NCBI GenBank assembly: GCA_004020545.1
Contig: SAQE01000023.1
Coordinates: 20,885 to 84,884, forward strand
Direction of reading: 5' to 3'
From: Mesorhizobium sp.
Lineage (GTDB): Bacteria; Pseudomonadota; Alphaproteobacteria; Rhizobiales; Rhizobiaceae
DNA length: 64,000 nt
A model generated the notes under the pieces. The model saw only the letters and a list, made by a program, of their open reading frames with translations. It was not told the origin of the DNA and searched no databases. This document shows positions 1-9,365 of the stretch, in pieces. The position numbers and the translations under genes were made by a program. Every line of letters begins with the position of its first letter. The first letter of the stretch is position 1.

Positions 1-131
1 GCCGGCTCCGGCATGTCGTCGATATAGACTGCCGTGCCGCTGACATGCTTGTGCGCGGAATCATGCCGCTGGTCGCTGGCGACACCACCCGAGATCTTCT
101 GCGCCTTGAGATTGGGGACGTGCTTGGTCAT
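1..131 (-). CDS. xdhB: Xanthine dehydrogenase molybdopterin subunit, N-terminus (partial)
   Basis: Only the first 43 codons lie in the window; the gene runs off the left edge. The start ATG (131-129) overlaps the xdhA stop as TGATG, so the two genes are translationally coupled. The visible peptide ends with HVSGTAVYIDDMPEP, the conserved N-terminal segment of the large molybdenum-cofactor subunit of xanthine dehydrogenase. In the family this subunit oxidises hypoxanthine and xanthine to urate and pairs with the FeS/FAD subunit encoded just upstream. The identification rests on this short motif plus the xdhA context. Confidence 0.85.
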   Translation of the reverse strand, partial: MTKHVPNLKAQKISGGVASDQRHDSAHKHVSGTAVYIDDMPEP

Positions 132-1612
132 CAGGCAGCCTCGTAGCGCGAGACCTGGAACGGCGCCTTGGTGCCGGTGGTCTCGACAAAGAAGCGCAAC
201 AACAGGTTCTTCGCCGCGAGCGCGCGATACTCGGCGGTCGCGCGCATGTCGGTCAGCGGCGTGAAATCGTCGGCATATTCGGCCATGGCGGCTTCCACCG
301 TCGCTTCGCTCCAGGCCTTGCCGATAAGTGCCTGCTCGACCGCCGTGGCACGCTTCGGCGTGGCCGCCATGCCGCCATAGGCGATGCGGATATCGGCCAC
401 GGTGCCGTCCTTGGCGAGGGTCAGATAAAAGGCGCCGAGGGTCGCTGTGATGTCCTCGTCGCGGCGCTTGGTGACCTTATAGACGGCAAAGTGCGTTTGC
501 TTTGCCGGCACCGGCACATGCACTGCTTCGACGAACTCGCCGGGCTGACGGTCCTGCTTGCCGTAGGCGACGAAGAAGGTCTCGAGCGGGATCGTGCGGC
601 GGGCGTTGCCCTTGCGCAGCGTCAGTTGCGCGCCGAGCGCGATCAGCGGCGGCGGCATGTCGCCGATCGGCGAGCCGTTTGCGATGTTGCCGCCGACGGT
701 GCCCATGTTGCGCACCTGCTCGCCGCCGATGCGGTCGACCAGCGGTCCCAACGCCGGGATGCGCTTGGACAGCGTCTCGAAGGCCTCGGTGTAGGTGACG
801 CCGGCGCCAATGGTGATAATTCCATCGGCCTCCGAGATCGTGCGCAGGCCGTCGAGATCGCCGATGAAGATCGCCGGCGAGATGTCGCGCATATGCTTGG
901 TAACCCATAGCCCCACATCGGTCGAGCCGGCAACGATGGTGGCGCCCGGTTCCGTTTCGAGCACGGCGGCGAAATCGTCGACATTGGCCGGCACGATAAG
1001 CCGCTGCTTGCCAGAGCCGACTTCGACCCTGGCGCCGTCGCACAGCGCTTCCAGCCGCGCGGTGATATCCTTGCGTTCCACCGCCAGCGGATCCTTCGCC
1101 GCCTTGCCGTAGCTCGAAATGGCGCGCGCCGCGCGCATGATCGCCTCATAGCCGGTGCAGCGGCAGAGATTGCCCTGCAGCGCCTTTTCGATCGCCGCAT
1201 CGGAGGGGTCGGGCGTCCTCATCCAGAGCGCATAGAGCGACATGACGAAGCCCGGCGTGCAGAAGCCGCATTGCGAGCCGTGGAAATCGACCATCGCCTG
1301 TTGCACCGGATGCAGCTTATTGCCGTCGCCGCGCAGATGCTCGATGGTGACGACATGGGTGCCGTCGAGCGAGCCCATGAAGCGGATGCAGGCATTGACG
1401 CTTTCGTAGACCAGGCCTTCGGCGGAAAGCTTACCGACCAGCACCGTGCAGGCGCCGCAATCGCCTTCGGCGCAGCCTTCCTTGGTGCCGCGCAGCGAGC
1501 GGTCGAGCCGAAGCCAGTCGAGCAAGGTCGCGTCGGGCGCGATGTCGGCGAGCGCGACATCGGCGCCGTTCAGGATGAAGCGTATCTCGTTGCGGGTTTT
1601 GGTATCGGCCAT
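131..1612 (-). CDS. xdhA: Xanthine dehydrogenase FeS/FAD subunit
   Basis: A 493-aa protein that passes electrons from the molybdenum subunit through two [2Fe-2S] clusters to FAD. The N-terminal cluster motif is CAEGDCGACTVLVG (about residues 47-60). The second cluster is made by QCGFCTPG and GNLCRCTGYEA (about 114-155). The CO-dehydrogenase-type FAD domain follows, with PGATIVAGSTDVG and GGNIANGSPIGD. The length matches a bacterial XdhA without the molybdenum domain. A GGGAGC ribosome site precedes the ATG, and only 3 bases separate it from the uraH stop. It is the middle gene of a leftward uraH-xdhA-xdhB operon, supplying urate to the pathway encoded by the divergent genes. Confidence 0.95.
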   Translation of the reverse strand: MADTKTRNEIRFILNGADVALADIAPDATLLDWLRLDRSLRGTKEGCAEGDCGACTVLVGKLSAEGLVYESVNACIRFMGSLDGTHVVTIEHLRGDGNKLHPVQQAMVDFHGSQCGFCTPGFVMSLYALWMRTPDPSDAAIEKALQGNLCRCTGYEAIMRAARAISSYGKAAKDPLAVERKDITARLEALCDGARVEVGSGKQRLIVPANVDDFAAVLETEPGATIVAGSTDVGLWVTKHMRDISPAIFIGDLDGLRTISEADGIITIGAGVTYTEAFETLSKRIPALGPLVDRIGGEQVRNMGTVGGNIANGSPIGDMPPPLIALGAQLTLRKGNARRTIPLETFFVAYGKQDRQPGEFVEAVHVPVPAKQTHFAVYKVTKRRDEDITATLGAFYLTLAKDGTVADIRIAYGGMAATPKRATAVEQALIGKAWSEATVEAAMAEYADDFTPLTDMRATAEYRALAAKNLLLRFFVETTGTKAPFQVSRYEAA

Positions 1613-1615
1613 CTG

Positions 1616-1990
1616 TCAGCTCCCGCGATAGGTCGAGTAGCCGTAGGGCGAAATCAAGAGCGGCACATGATAATGCCGTTCCTCCGCCATGCCGAAGCGG
1701 ATCGGCACGGTGTCGAGGAAAGCCGGCTGGGGCAGGCTGATGCCTTGCCCGCGCAGATAGTCGCCGGCGGCAAAGACCAACTCATATTCGCCGGTGCGGA
1801 AATCGGCGCCCGCAAGCAGCGGCGCGTCGCAGCGGCCGTCATCGTTGGTGGTAACGGTCTTCAAATGCGTGCGGGCCTGACGCTCGATGCGGAAAAGCTC
1901 GATCGACAGGCCCTTTGCCGGCCTGCCCGTAGCGGTATCGAGCACGTGGGTCGTCAGACGCCCGCCATCGGCTTTCGACGTTTCTGCCAC
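1616..1990 (-). CDS. uraH: 5-hydroxyisourate hydrolase
   Basis: A 124-aa transthyretin-like protein hydrolysing 5-hydroxyisourate (the urate oxidase product) to OHCU. It begins with the [14 protein letters not shown] motif and ends with the diagnostic YRGS C-terminus. The start is GTG at 1990, preceded by a clear GGGAGG ribosome site at 6 nt spacing. It is the first gene of the leftward xdh operon. It is divergent from the puuE-uraD fusion whose OHCU decarboxylase domain takes its product. Urate oxidase, the preceding step, is not in the window. Confidence 0.93.
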   Translation of the reverse strand: MAETSKADGGRLTTHVLDTATGRPAKGLSIELFRIERQARTHLKTVTTNDDGRCDAPLLAGADFRTGEYELVFAAGDYLRGQGISLPQPAFLDTVPIRFGMAEERHYHVPLLISPYGYSTYRGS

Positions 1991-2187
1991 TGGCCGCCTC
2001 CCATTTCCAGTACGACCGATTGGCCGGTACAGTCGAACGTTTTCAGATCAATTGTGCGCCCATTAAAGGCGATGCATAAGTCCCGGTCGAGCGGAGTGCG
2101 ACAAAAAGCACTTTCAAAAATTTTCGGGGGAATGCTGGAGCACTCCTTTCGATATCTTCATTTCAGCAATCGGGCAGGAGCAACCCA
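1991..2187. promoter_or_regulatory. Divergent promoter region, purine catabolism
   Basis: This 197-bp gap separates the divergent uraH-xdh and puuE-allA operons and must hold both promoters. It is AT-richer than its flanks, with TTTCAGATCAATTG near 2040 and a run of A around 2100-2122. I see no convincing palindromic operator. No regulator gene adjoins it inside the window. Confidence 0.5.
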
Positions 2188-3612
2188 ATGCGTTACGAAC
2201 GGGACATGCGCGGTTACGGGGCCAACCCGCCGGATCCGAAATGGCCCGGCGGCGCGCATGTCGCTGTGCAGTTCGTCGTCAATTACGAGGAAGGCGGCGA
2301 AAATTGCGTGCTGCACGGCGACAAGGCCTCGGAAGCCTTCCTGTCCGAGATCGTCGGTGCCGCCCCCTGGGTCGGCCAGCGCCACTGGAACATGGAATCG
2401 ATCTACGAATATGGCGCCCGGGCCGGCTTCTGGCGGCTCTACCGGCTGTTCACCGAGGCGCAGGTGCCGGTGACCTGCTACGGCGTCGCCACCGCGCTCG
2501 CCCGCTCCCCCGACCAGGTCGCGGCGATGCAGGAGGCGGGCTGGGAGATCGCCTCGCATGGGCTGAAATGGATCGACTATCGTGACCATAGCGCGGAGGA
2601 CGAGCGGCGCGATCTCCAAGAGACGATCCGGCTGCATTACGAGGTGACCGGCGCGCGGCCGACCGGCTGGTACACCGGCCGCACCTCGGTCAACACCGTG
2701 CGGCTCGCCGCCGAGGAAGGCGGCTTCGACTACGTCTCTGACACCTATGACGACGAATTGCCCTACTGGTTCGATCGCGACGGGTTGGAGAAGCCGCAGC
2801 TCATCATCCCTTACACGCTCGACGCCAACGATATGCGCTTTGCCACGCCGCAAGGGTTCAACTCGGGCGACCAGTTCTTCGCCTATCTGAAGGACAGCTT
2901 CGACACGCTCTATGCCGAGGGCAAGGCGGGGCGACCGCGCATGATGAATATAGGCCTGCATTGCCGGCTGGTCGGCCGTCCGGGCCGCGTGGCGGCGCTG
3001 AAGCGCTTCGTCGACTATGTGAAGTCGCACGACAAGGTGTGGTTGACCCGGCGCATCGATATCGCAAAACACTGGCGCGAGACGCATCCCTACCAGGCGC
3101 CGGCTTTGCGGCCGTCGCGGATGGAGTTCGAGTCCTTCGTGCATGCCTTCGGCGGCGTGTTCGAGCATTCGCCCTGGATCGCCGAGCGCGCCTACGAGCT
3201 GGAGCTCGGCCCGGCGCATGACAGCGCCGGCGGCCTGCACAATGCGCTCTGCCGCGTCTTCCGCGCGGCGACCGAGGCCGAGCGGCTCTCGGTGCTCAAC
3301 GCCCATCCCGACCTTGCCGGCAAGCTGGCGGCAGCCAGGCGGCTGACGGCGGAATCGGCCAAGGAACAGGCCTCCGCCGGGCTCGATGCGCTGACCGACA
3401 AGGAGCGCGAGCTGTTCTCGAAACTCAACGCCGCCTACGTCACCACTTTCGGCTTCCCCTTCATCATCGCGGTCAAGGGCAAGACCAAGGACGAGATCCT
3501 GGCCGAGTTCGAGGCCCGCATCGGCAACAGCCGCGGCGTAGAATTCGAAACCGCCTGCAAACAGGTCGAGCGCATCGCGCTGCTTCGACTGAGAGACATG
3601 CTCCCCCAATAG
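2188..3612 (+). CDS. puuE: PuuE-type allantoinase fused to OHCU decarboxylase
   Basis: A 474-aa bifunctional protein. Residues 1 to about 300 are a polysaccharide-deacetylase-fold, metal-independent allantoinase (PuuE), recognisable by RDMRGYGANPPDPKWPGG at the start and by VVNYEEGGENC. From about residue 308 the second domain is 2-oxo-4-hydroxy-4-carboxy-5-ureidoimidazoline decarboxylase (UraD), with HAFGGVFEHSPWIAE and HPDLAGKL. Together they would convert OHCU to S-allantoin and then to allantoate. The order inside the protein is the reverse of the reaction order. A GCAGGAG ribosome site precedes the ATG. The fusion architecture is known in other proteobacteria. It is the first gene of a rightward ureide operon. 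Confidence 0.93.
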   Translation: MRYERDMRGYGANPPDPKWPGGAHVAVQFVVNYEEGGENCVLHGDKASEAFLSEIVGAAPWVGQRHWNMESIYEYGARAGFWRLYRLFTEAQVPVTCYGVATALARSPDQVAAMQEAGWEIASHGLKWIDYRDHSAEDERRDLQETIRLHYEVTGARPTGWYTGRTSVNTVRLAAEEGGFDYVSDTYDDELPYWFDRDGLEKPQLIIPYTLDANDMRFATPQGFNSGDQFFAYLKDSFDTLYAEGKAGRPRMMNIGLHCRLVGRPGRVAALKRFVDYVKSHDKVWLTRRIDIAKHWRETHPYQAPALRPSRMEFESFVHAFGGVFEHSPWIAERAYELELGPAHDSAGGLHNALCRVFRAATEAERLSVLNAHPDLAGKLAAARRLTAESAKEQASAGLDALTDKERELFSKLNAAYVTTFGFPFIIAVKGKTKDEILAEFEARIGNSRGVEFETACKQVERIALLRLRDMLPQ

Positions 3613-3622
3613 GCTTCAACAC

Positions 3623-4486
3623 ATGGATATGATGGAAATGGCCGAGCGAACCTACTACACGCCGCATGGCGGCCATCCCGGCCAGAACGAGCTTTTGACC
3701 GGCCGCGCCGTCTTCACCGAAGCCTATGCGGTCATTCCCAAAGGCGTGATGCAGGACATCGTCACCAGCCCGCTGCCGTTCTGGGACAAGACAAGGGCAT
3801 GGATCATCGCAAGGCCGCTCTCGGGCTTCGCCGAGACCTTTTCGCAGTACATCGTCGAGGTTCTGCCCGGCGGCGGCAGCGACCGGCCGGAACTCGACGC
3901 CGAAGCCGAAGGCGTGCTGTTCGTGGTCGAGGGGGAGCTTGCGGTCTCGCTCGACGGCAAGAAGCATGTGCTTCGCCCCGGCGGCTTCGCCTTCCTGCCG
4001 CCTGCAAGCGGCTGGACGGTGCGTAACGAGAGCGGCGACGCGGTGCGCTTCCACTGGATCCGCAAGGCCTATGAAGGTGTCGACGGTCTCGACGTTCCGG
4101 AAGCCTTCTTCACCAACGAGCAGCAGATCGAGCCGAGCCCGATGCCCGGCACCGAGGGCCGCTGGGCAACGACGCGCTTCGTCGACCCGGCCGACATGCG
4201 CCATGACATGCATGTCACCATCGTCACCCTGAAACCCGGCGCGGTCATTCCGTTCGCCGAGACGCATGTCATGGAGCACGGGCTCTATGTGCTCGAAGGC
4301 AAGGCCGTCTACCGCCTCAACCAGGACTGGGTCGAGGTCGAGGCCGGCGACTTCATGTGGCTGCGCGCCTTCTGCCCGCAGGCCTGCTATGCCGGCGGCC
4401 CCGGCAACTTCCGCTACCTGCTCTACAAGGACGTCAACCGGCATGCCAAGCTTAGCGGCGCCGGCCTTGGGGACCGCGCGCGGTGA
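3623..4486 (+). CDS. allE: (S)-ureidoglycine aminohydrolase (bicupin)
   Basis: A 287-aa double-cupin protein releasing ammonia from (S)-ureidoglycine to give ureidoglycolate. The N-terminal cupin holds VLFVVEGELAVSLDGK. The C-terminal cupin carries the metal-binding ETHVMEHGLYVLEGK. The YAVIPKGVMQDIVTS segment is typical of the YlbA/AllE family. The exact start is uncertain: ATGs at 3623, 3632 and 3641 are in frame and none has a strong ribosome site. Its stop overlaps the next gene as GTGA. Allantoate amidohydrolase, which would supply the substrate, is not in the window. Confidence 0.9.
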   Translation: MDMMEMAERTYYTPHGGHPGQNELLTGRAVFTEAYAVIPKGVMQDIVTSPLPFWDKTRAWIIARPLSGFAETFSQYIVEVLPGGGSDRPELDAEAEGVLFVVEGELAVSLDGKKHVLRPGGFAFLPPASGWTVRNESGDAVRFHWIRKAYEGVDGLDVPEAFFTNEQQIEPSPMPGTEGRWATTRFVDPADMRHDMHVTIVTLKPGAVIPFAETHVMEHGLYVLEGKAVYRLNQDWVEVEAGDFMWLRAFCPQACYAGGPGNFRYLLYKDVNRHAKLSGAGLGDRAR

Positions 4487-4974
4487 CCCGCATCGTCGCC
4501 CAGCCGCTGACGCGCGAAAACTTCGCGCCGTTCGGCAACGTCATCGACATGGGCGGCGACAACCGCTACCCGATCAATGGCGGCAAGGCGATGCGCTATC
4601 ACGACCTCGCCACCGCCGAGGCCATCGGGCCGAATGCCCGCGTGCTGATCTCGATGGTGCGCGGCACGCCCTACGAGATGCCGCTGAAGCTCACCATGGT
4701 CGAGCGCCATCCGCTCGGCAGCCAGGCTTTCATCCCGCTGTCGCCGCGCCCATTCCTGGTCGTCGTCTGCCATGACACCAAGGACGGTCCGGGCGAGCCG
4801 CATGCCTTCATCACCGCGCCCGGCCAGGGCGTCAACTACCGGCGCAACCTCTGGCATGGTGTGCTGACGCCGATCGGCGAGGAACAGGATTTCCTCATCG
4901 TCGACCGCAGCGGCGACGGCTCCAACCTCGAAGAGTGCCATTTCTCGCACCCTTACGAGATTCACCTCCCCTGA
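4483..4974 (+). CDS. allA: Ureidoglycolate lyase
   Basis: A 163-aa protein splitting ureidoglycolate into glyoxylate and urea, the final ureide step. The family opening (QPLTRENFAPFGNVI) and the PRPFLVVVCHD and GVNYRRNLWHGVLTPI segments fit AllA; the length is normal. The start is GTG at 4483 inside the stop of the preceding gene (GTGA), so it is translationally coupled to the aminohydrolase. The urea product implies a urease elsewhere in the genome. Confidence 0.93.
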   Translation: MTRIVAQPLTRENFAPFGNVIDMGGDNRYPINGGKAMRYHDLATAEAIGPNARVLISMVRGTPYEMPLKLTMVERHPLGSQAFIPLSPRPFLVVVCHDTKDGPGEPHAFITAPGQGVNYRRNLWHGVLTPIGEEQDFLIVDRSGDGSNLEECHFSHPYEIHLP

Positions 4975-4990
4975 AGAGTTCCGATTTCTC

Positions 4991-5584
4991 ATGACCGACA
5001 TTTCGCTGATCGACCGCCTGCTCGACGTGATCGAGCATGATATCGTGCCGAAGACGGCCGAAGGCGTTGCCCATGGCAACAAGCTGTTCGGCGCCGCGAT
5101 CCTGAGGAAGGACGACCGCTCGCTGGTGCTGGCCGAGACCAACAACGAGATCGAAAATCCGCTCTGGCACGGCGAGGTGCATTGCCTGAAGCGCTTCTAC
5201 GAAATGCCCAAAGCCGAGCGCGTCGACACCAAGGACGCGCTGTTCCTGGCCACGCACGAGCCCTGCTCGCTCTGTTTGTCGGCGATCACCTGGACCGGCT
5301 TCGACAATTTCTACTACCTCTTCAGCCACGAGGACTCGCGCGACAGTTTTGCCATCCCGCATGACCTGAAGATCCTGAAGGAGGTCTTCACCCTCGACCC
5401 CGGCGGCTACAATGCCGAGAACGCCTACTGGAAGAGCTTTTCGATCCGACGGCTGGTGCGGGCCTTGCCCGAAGCCGAGCGCAAGCGGCTTGAGGCGCGC
5501 ATCGGACATATCTCGGCGCGCTATGACGCGCTGTCAGACACCTACCAGGCAAGCAAGTCCGACAACGACATTCCACTGAGCTGA
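4991..5584 (+). CDS. Zinc-dependent cytidine/guanine-type deaminase family protein
   Basis: A 197-aa protein with the cytidine-deaminase-fold zinc site: HGEV (about residues 57-60) and PCSLC (about 94-98). It is longer than guanine deaminase (GuaD, about 155 aa). The extra C-terminal helices (RRLVRALPEAERKRLEAR) are charged. Its position as last gene of the ureide operon, 16 bp after allA, suggests a purine or related amine substrate such as guanine. That substrate is inference from context; a pyrimidine or ureide-related substrate is not excluded. Confidence 0.75.
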   Translation: MTDISLIDRLLDVIEHDIVPKTAEGVAHGNKLFGAAILRKDDRSLVLAETNNEIENPLWHGEVHCLKRFYEMPKAERVDTKDALFLATHEPCSLCLSAITWTGFDNFYYLFSHEDSRDSFAIPHDLKILKEVFTLDPGGYNAENAYWKSFSIRRLVRALPEAERKRLEARIGHISARYDALSDTYQASKSDNDIPLS

Positions 5585-5604
5585 GTGGTTCAGGACGGCT
5601 CCTT

Positions 5605-5631
5605 GAGTTGCCACCACAATGACGGCAACTC
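5605..5631. terminator. Possible hairpin between convergent genes
   Basis: An inverted repeat GAGTTGCC/GGCAACTC with an 11-nt loop, 21 bp past the deaminase stop. It lies between two convergent operons. No T-run follows on either strand, so a termination role is only tentative. Confidence 0.3.
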
Positions 5632-5695
5632 GAACCCCTTGCGAAACACGTAGCCCAGGAAATCTCTCCCGGGACAAGGGGAGCAGGACCGGGTT

Positions 5696-6694
<999 letters not shown>

Positions 6695-6729
6695 AATGTT
6701 CCTCCAGATTGAAGAGTGGGCGCCACTGC

Positions 6730-6885
6730 ACCCCCCTCTGGCCTGCCGGCCATCTCCCCCTCAAGGGGGGAGATTGGCAGCTTTGCCCGAGGCGCTTCTT
6801 TTGCGACGTTGGTTATTGGCGAAGGTAGACGGGATGATCGATCTCCCCCCTTGAGGGGGAGATGGCCGGCAGGCCAGAGGGGGGT
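6730..6885. repeat. Mesorhizobial paired inverted-repeat element, copy 1
   Basis: Perfect 45-bp inverted arms (6730-6774 and 6841-6885) flank a 66-bp spacer, 156 bp in all. Each arm contains its own short palindrome (CTCCCCCTTGAGGGGGAG type). It lies in the gap between the Gfo/Idh and ATPase genes of one operon, so it would be transcribed as a long hairpin. Copies 2 and 3 (9105-9344 and 27381-27538) share the arm sequence and the 66-bp spacing. Confidence 0.9.
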
Positions 6886-6920
6886 AGCGCCGCGCGCCAT
6901 CCTCGACAGCGATCCATATG

Positions 6921-7982
6921 TCAAAGCCGCACCGCCTTTCCGCTGCGCACGCTCTCGTCGGCGGCAAGGCAGACCGCGAGCGACTTCACCGCGTCGTCCA
7001 TGTGGCGGGTCAGGTCGATGTCCTCGCGGATTGCCTCGAGCAGGAAGGCCTGCTCGCGGTCGCAGAGCTCCTGGTGCCCCGGCTCGCCTTCCATCGACAG
7101 CAGCTCGTCCTCCTTGGCGAACCTGCCGTCCGGGCCGGTCGCGGCGCTGTGCAGGCGGATGGTCGAAGTTTTTGTGTGGGTGTCGATGTCGTCGGACTTG
7201 ACGCCCTCCTTCATCACGATCGACACGCAGCCCCTGGGCGACATCACGTCCTTCACGAAGAAGGCGGTCTCCGAGATCATCGGACCCCAGCCGGCTTCGT
7301 ACCAGCCGACCGAGCCGTCCTCGAACAGCACCTGCAGGTGGCCGTAATTGTACATCGAAGGCGCGACCTCGTCGGAGAGCCGCACGCCCATGCCGCGCAC
7401 CTCGACCGGCCTGGCGTCGGTGATCTGCAGCATCACATCGAGATAGTGCACGCCGCAGTCGACGATCGGCGAGGTCGTTCGCATCAGCTGCTTGTGCGTC
7501 TCCCAGGTATGGCCGGAGGACTGCTGGTTGAGGTTCATGCGGAACACATAGGGGCCGCCGAGCTTGCGTGCCTCGGCGATCAGCTTGATCCAGGACGGAT
7601 GGTGGCGCAGAATATAGCCGATCACCAGTTTCCGGCCGTTGGCCTTGGCCGCATCGACGACGCGTCTGGCGTCCGCCACCGTCGTCGCCAGCGGCTTCTC
7701 GACGAAGACATGGCAGCCGGCCTCGAACGCCCTTACCGCATAGTCGGCGTGACTGTCGGAATAGGTGGCGATCGCAGCCACATCCGGCTTCTCGTCGCGC
7801 AGCGCCTCCTCGAAGGAGCGCCTTATGCCGTAGCTGGAGAGTTCGGCCGGCAGCGGCGCGTCGGAGCGGTTGACGAGCGCCGCGATCTCGAAGCCCGGAT
7901 TGGTGTGGTAGGCCAGCGCGTGGCTGCGGCCCATATTGCCGAGGCCGGCGACGACGACGCGAAGGGGTGGTTTATCGCTCAC
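6921..7982 (-). CDS. Gfo/Idh/MocA family oxidoreductase
   Basis: A 353-aa NAD(P)-dependent sugar dehydrogenase or isomerase-like protein. The N-terminal Rossmann motif is VVVAGLGNMGRSHA and the family EKP motif is in HVFVEKPLATT. The C-terminal alpha/beta substrate domain follows. The start is GTG at 7982 with GGAG upstream. It sits between the permease and ATPase genes of the murQ operon, so its substrate is probably an amino sugar or derivative imported by that transporter. The exact reaction cannot be read from the sequence. Confidence 0.88.
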   Translation of the reverse strand: MSDKPPLRVVVAGLGNMGRSHALAYHTNPGFEIAALVNRSDAPLPAELSSYGIRRSFEEALRDEKPDVAAIATYSDSHADYAVRAFEAGCHVFVEKPLATTVADARRVVDAAKANGRKLVIGYILRHHPSWIKLIAEARKLGGPYVFRMNLNQQSSGHTWETHKQLMRTTSPIVDCGVHYLDVMLQITDARPVEVRGMGVRLSDEVAPSMYNYGHLQVLFEDGSVGWYEAGWGPMISETAFFVKDVMSPRGCVSIVMKEGVKSDDIDTHTKTSTIRLHSAATGPDGRFAKEDELLSMEGEPGHQELCDREQAFLLEAIREDIDLTRHMDDAVKSLAVCLAADESVRSGKAVRL

Positions 7983-8013
7983 CTGACTACTCCACTTTCT
8001 CTTGAGAGGGTGT

Positions 8014-8186
8014 CACCCCACCCGGCGCTGCGCGCCGACCTCCCCATCGAGGGGAGGTAGGGCGTTGGCGTGAACATCCCTGCCGAAGAAGCTGCTCTGA
8101 ACTGAAACCAGGGGCGGTCGAGAATAGAGCGGCGACCTTCTACCTCCCCTCGATGGGGAGGTCGGCGCGCAGCGCCGGGTGGGGTG
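8014..8186. repeat. Second-family inverted-repeat element
   Basis: Perfect 47-bp inverted arms (8014-8060 and 8140-8186) flank a 79-bp spacer. The arm contains GGCGCTGCGCGCC and CTCCCCATCGAGGGGAG palindromes. The arms differ from the 156-bp elements at 6730, 9105 and 27381, so this is a separate repeat type. It occupies most of the 235-bp gap between the MalG-like permease and dehydrogenase genes. Confidence 0.88.
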
Positions 8187-8217
8187 AAGGCGCCTACCGC
8201 GAATTGCAGGTCTCCGC

Positions 8218-9057
8218 TCACTTCACCGCTCCCGAGGTAATGCCGCGGATCAGCTGCCGCGAGAAGATGACGTAGAGGATCAGCACCGGCAGGATCGCCA
8301 GCGAGAGCGCGGCCAGGATCGCGTTCCAGTTGGTGACGAACTGGCCGAGGAAGAGCTGGGCACCGAGCGTCACCGTCTTGGTTTCCTCCGACGGCGCCAG
8401 GATCAGCGGGAACCAGAGGTCGTTCCAGATCGGGATCATGGTGAAGACGGCGACGGTTGCCATGGACGGGCGCACCAGCGGCAGCACCAGGCGGAAGAAG
8501 ATCGTGTATTCCGACAGCCCGTCGATGCGCCCGGCGTTCTTCAGGTCGTCGGACACCTGCTTCATGAATTCGGACAGGATGAAGATGGCGAGCGGCAGGC
8601 CTTGCGCGGTGTAGACCAGGATCAGCGCCGTCAGCGTGTTGACCAATCCGCTCGCCACCATCAACTGCAGGATGGCGACGGTGCCGAGGCGGATCGGGAT
8701 CATGATGCCGAGCGCGAGATAGAGCCCCATCAGCGTGTTGCCGCGAAAGCGGTATTCCGACAGCGCGAACGCGGCCATCGCTCCGAATAAAAGCACGAAG
8801 AACAGCGAGGCGACGGTGACGACAAGGCTGTTCTGGAAATAGTGGAAGAAGTCGCCCTGGCCGAACACGGTGCTGTAGCCGATCAGGTCGAAAGTCTTCG
8901 GCGTCGGCGGCGTCAGCGGCGCGCCGAAGATGCCCGCGCGCGATTTGAACGAGTTCATGATGACCAGGATCACCGGAAACAGCGCGATCACGGTATAGGT
9001 CAAAAGGATTGCGTGGGCGCCGATGGTGCGGGGCAAAGAGTGGGTGGCGGTGCTCAT
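8218..9057 (-). CDS. Sugar ABC transporter permease (MalG type)
   Basis: A 279-aa inner-membrane protein with about six hydrophobic segments, the first at residues 13-31. The cytoplasmic EAA-type loop that docks the ATPase is visible in GRIDGLSEYTIFFRLVLPL (about 187-205). The start ATG is preceded by CAGGAGAC. It pairs with the MalF-type permease upstream and the binding protein at 10518-11777. Neighbouring murQ and nag genes point to an amino-sugar ligand. Confidence 0.92.
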   Translation of the reverse strand: MSTATHSLPRTIGAHAILLTYTVIALFPVILVIMNSFKSRAGIFGAPLTPPTPKTFDLIGYSTVFGQGDFFHYFQNSLVVTVASLFFVLLFGAMAAFALSEYRFRGNTLMGLYLALGIMIPIRLGTVAILQLMVASGLVNTLTALILVYTAQGLPLAIFILSEFMKQVSDDLKNAGRIDGLSEYTIFFRLVLPLVRPSMATVAVFTMIPIWNDLWFPLILAPSEETKTVTLGAQLFLGQFVTNWNAILAALSLAILPVLILYVIFSRQLIRGITSGAVK

Positions 9058-9104
9058 TGGAAAGTCTCCTGACGAGTTGCTTTCCCAAAGGACGGCGCCA
9101 AGGC

Positions 9105-9344
9105 ACCCCCCTCTGTCCTGCCGGACATCTCCCCCTCAAGGGGGGAGATCGGCAGCTTCGACGTTGGCGCCCAATCCGCAGCGTTGGAGATTGGCGAAAG
9201 TGTGTGCGACATCCAATCTCCCCCCTTGAGGGGGGTGAGGAGAGGTCCGCGCAGCGGACGGAAAGCCAATTGCTTGGCTTTCCGAACGACGAACGCTCGG
9301 AGCGACAGCAGAGGGCCGGCGGCGGCAGGCCAGAGGGGGGTGTT
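9105..9344. repeat. Paired inverted-repeat element, copy 2, right arm interrupted
   Basis: The left arm 9105-9149 matches copy 1 closely and is followed by the same 66-bp spacer length (9150-9215). The right arm starts at 9216 but after about 20 bp is interrupted by roughly 90 bp of other repeat sequence. The distal arm then resumes near 9330. The inserted part contains a perfect hairpin GGAAAGCCAA/TTGGCTTTCC with a TTGC loop (9260-9283) and a GTCCGCGCAGCGGAC palindrome. Confidence 0.8.
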
Positions 9345-9365
9345 CAAGCTCGACATCTCCAACCC

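Noticed and set aside
2158-3609. Long frame antisense to the PuuE-UraD fusion
   Set aside because: No motif or ribosome site; the plus strand carries the conserved enzyme.
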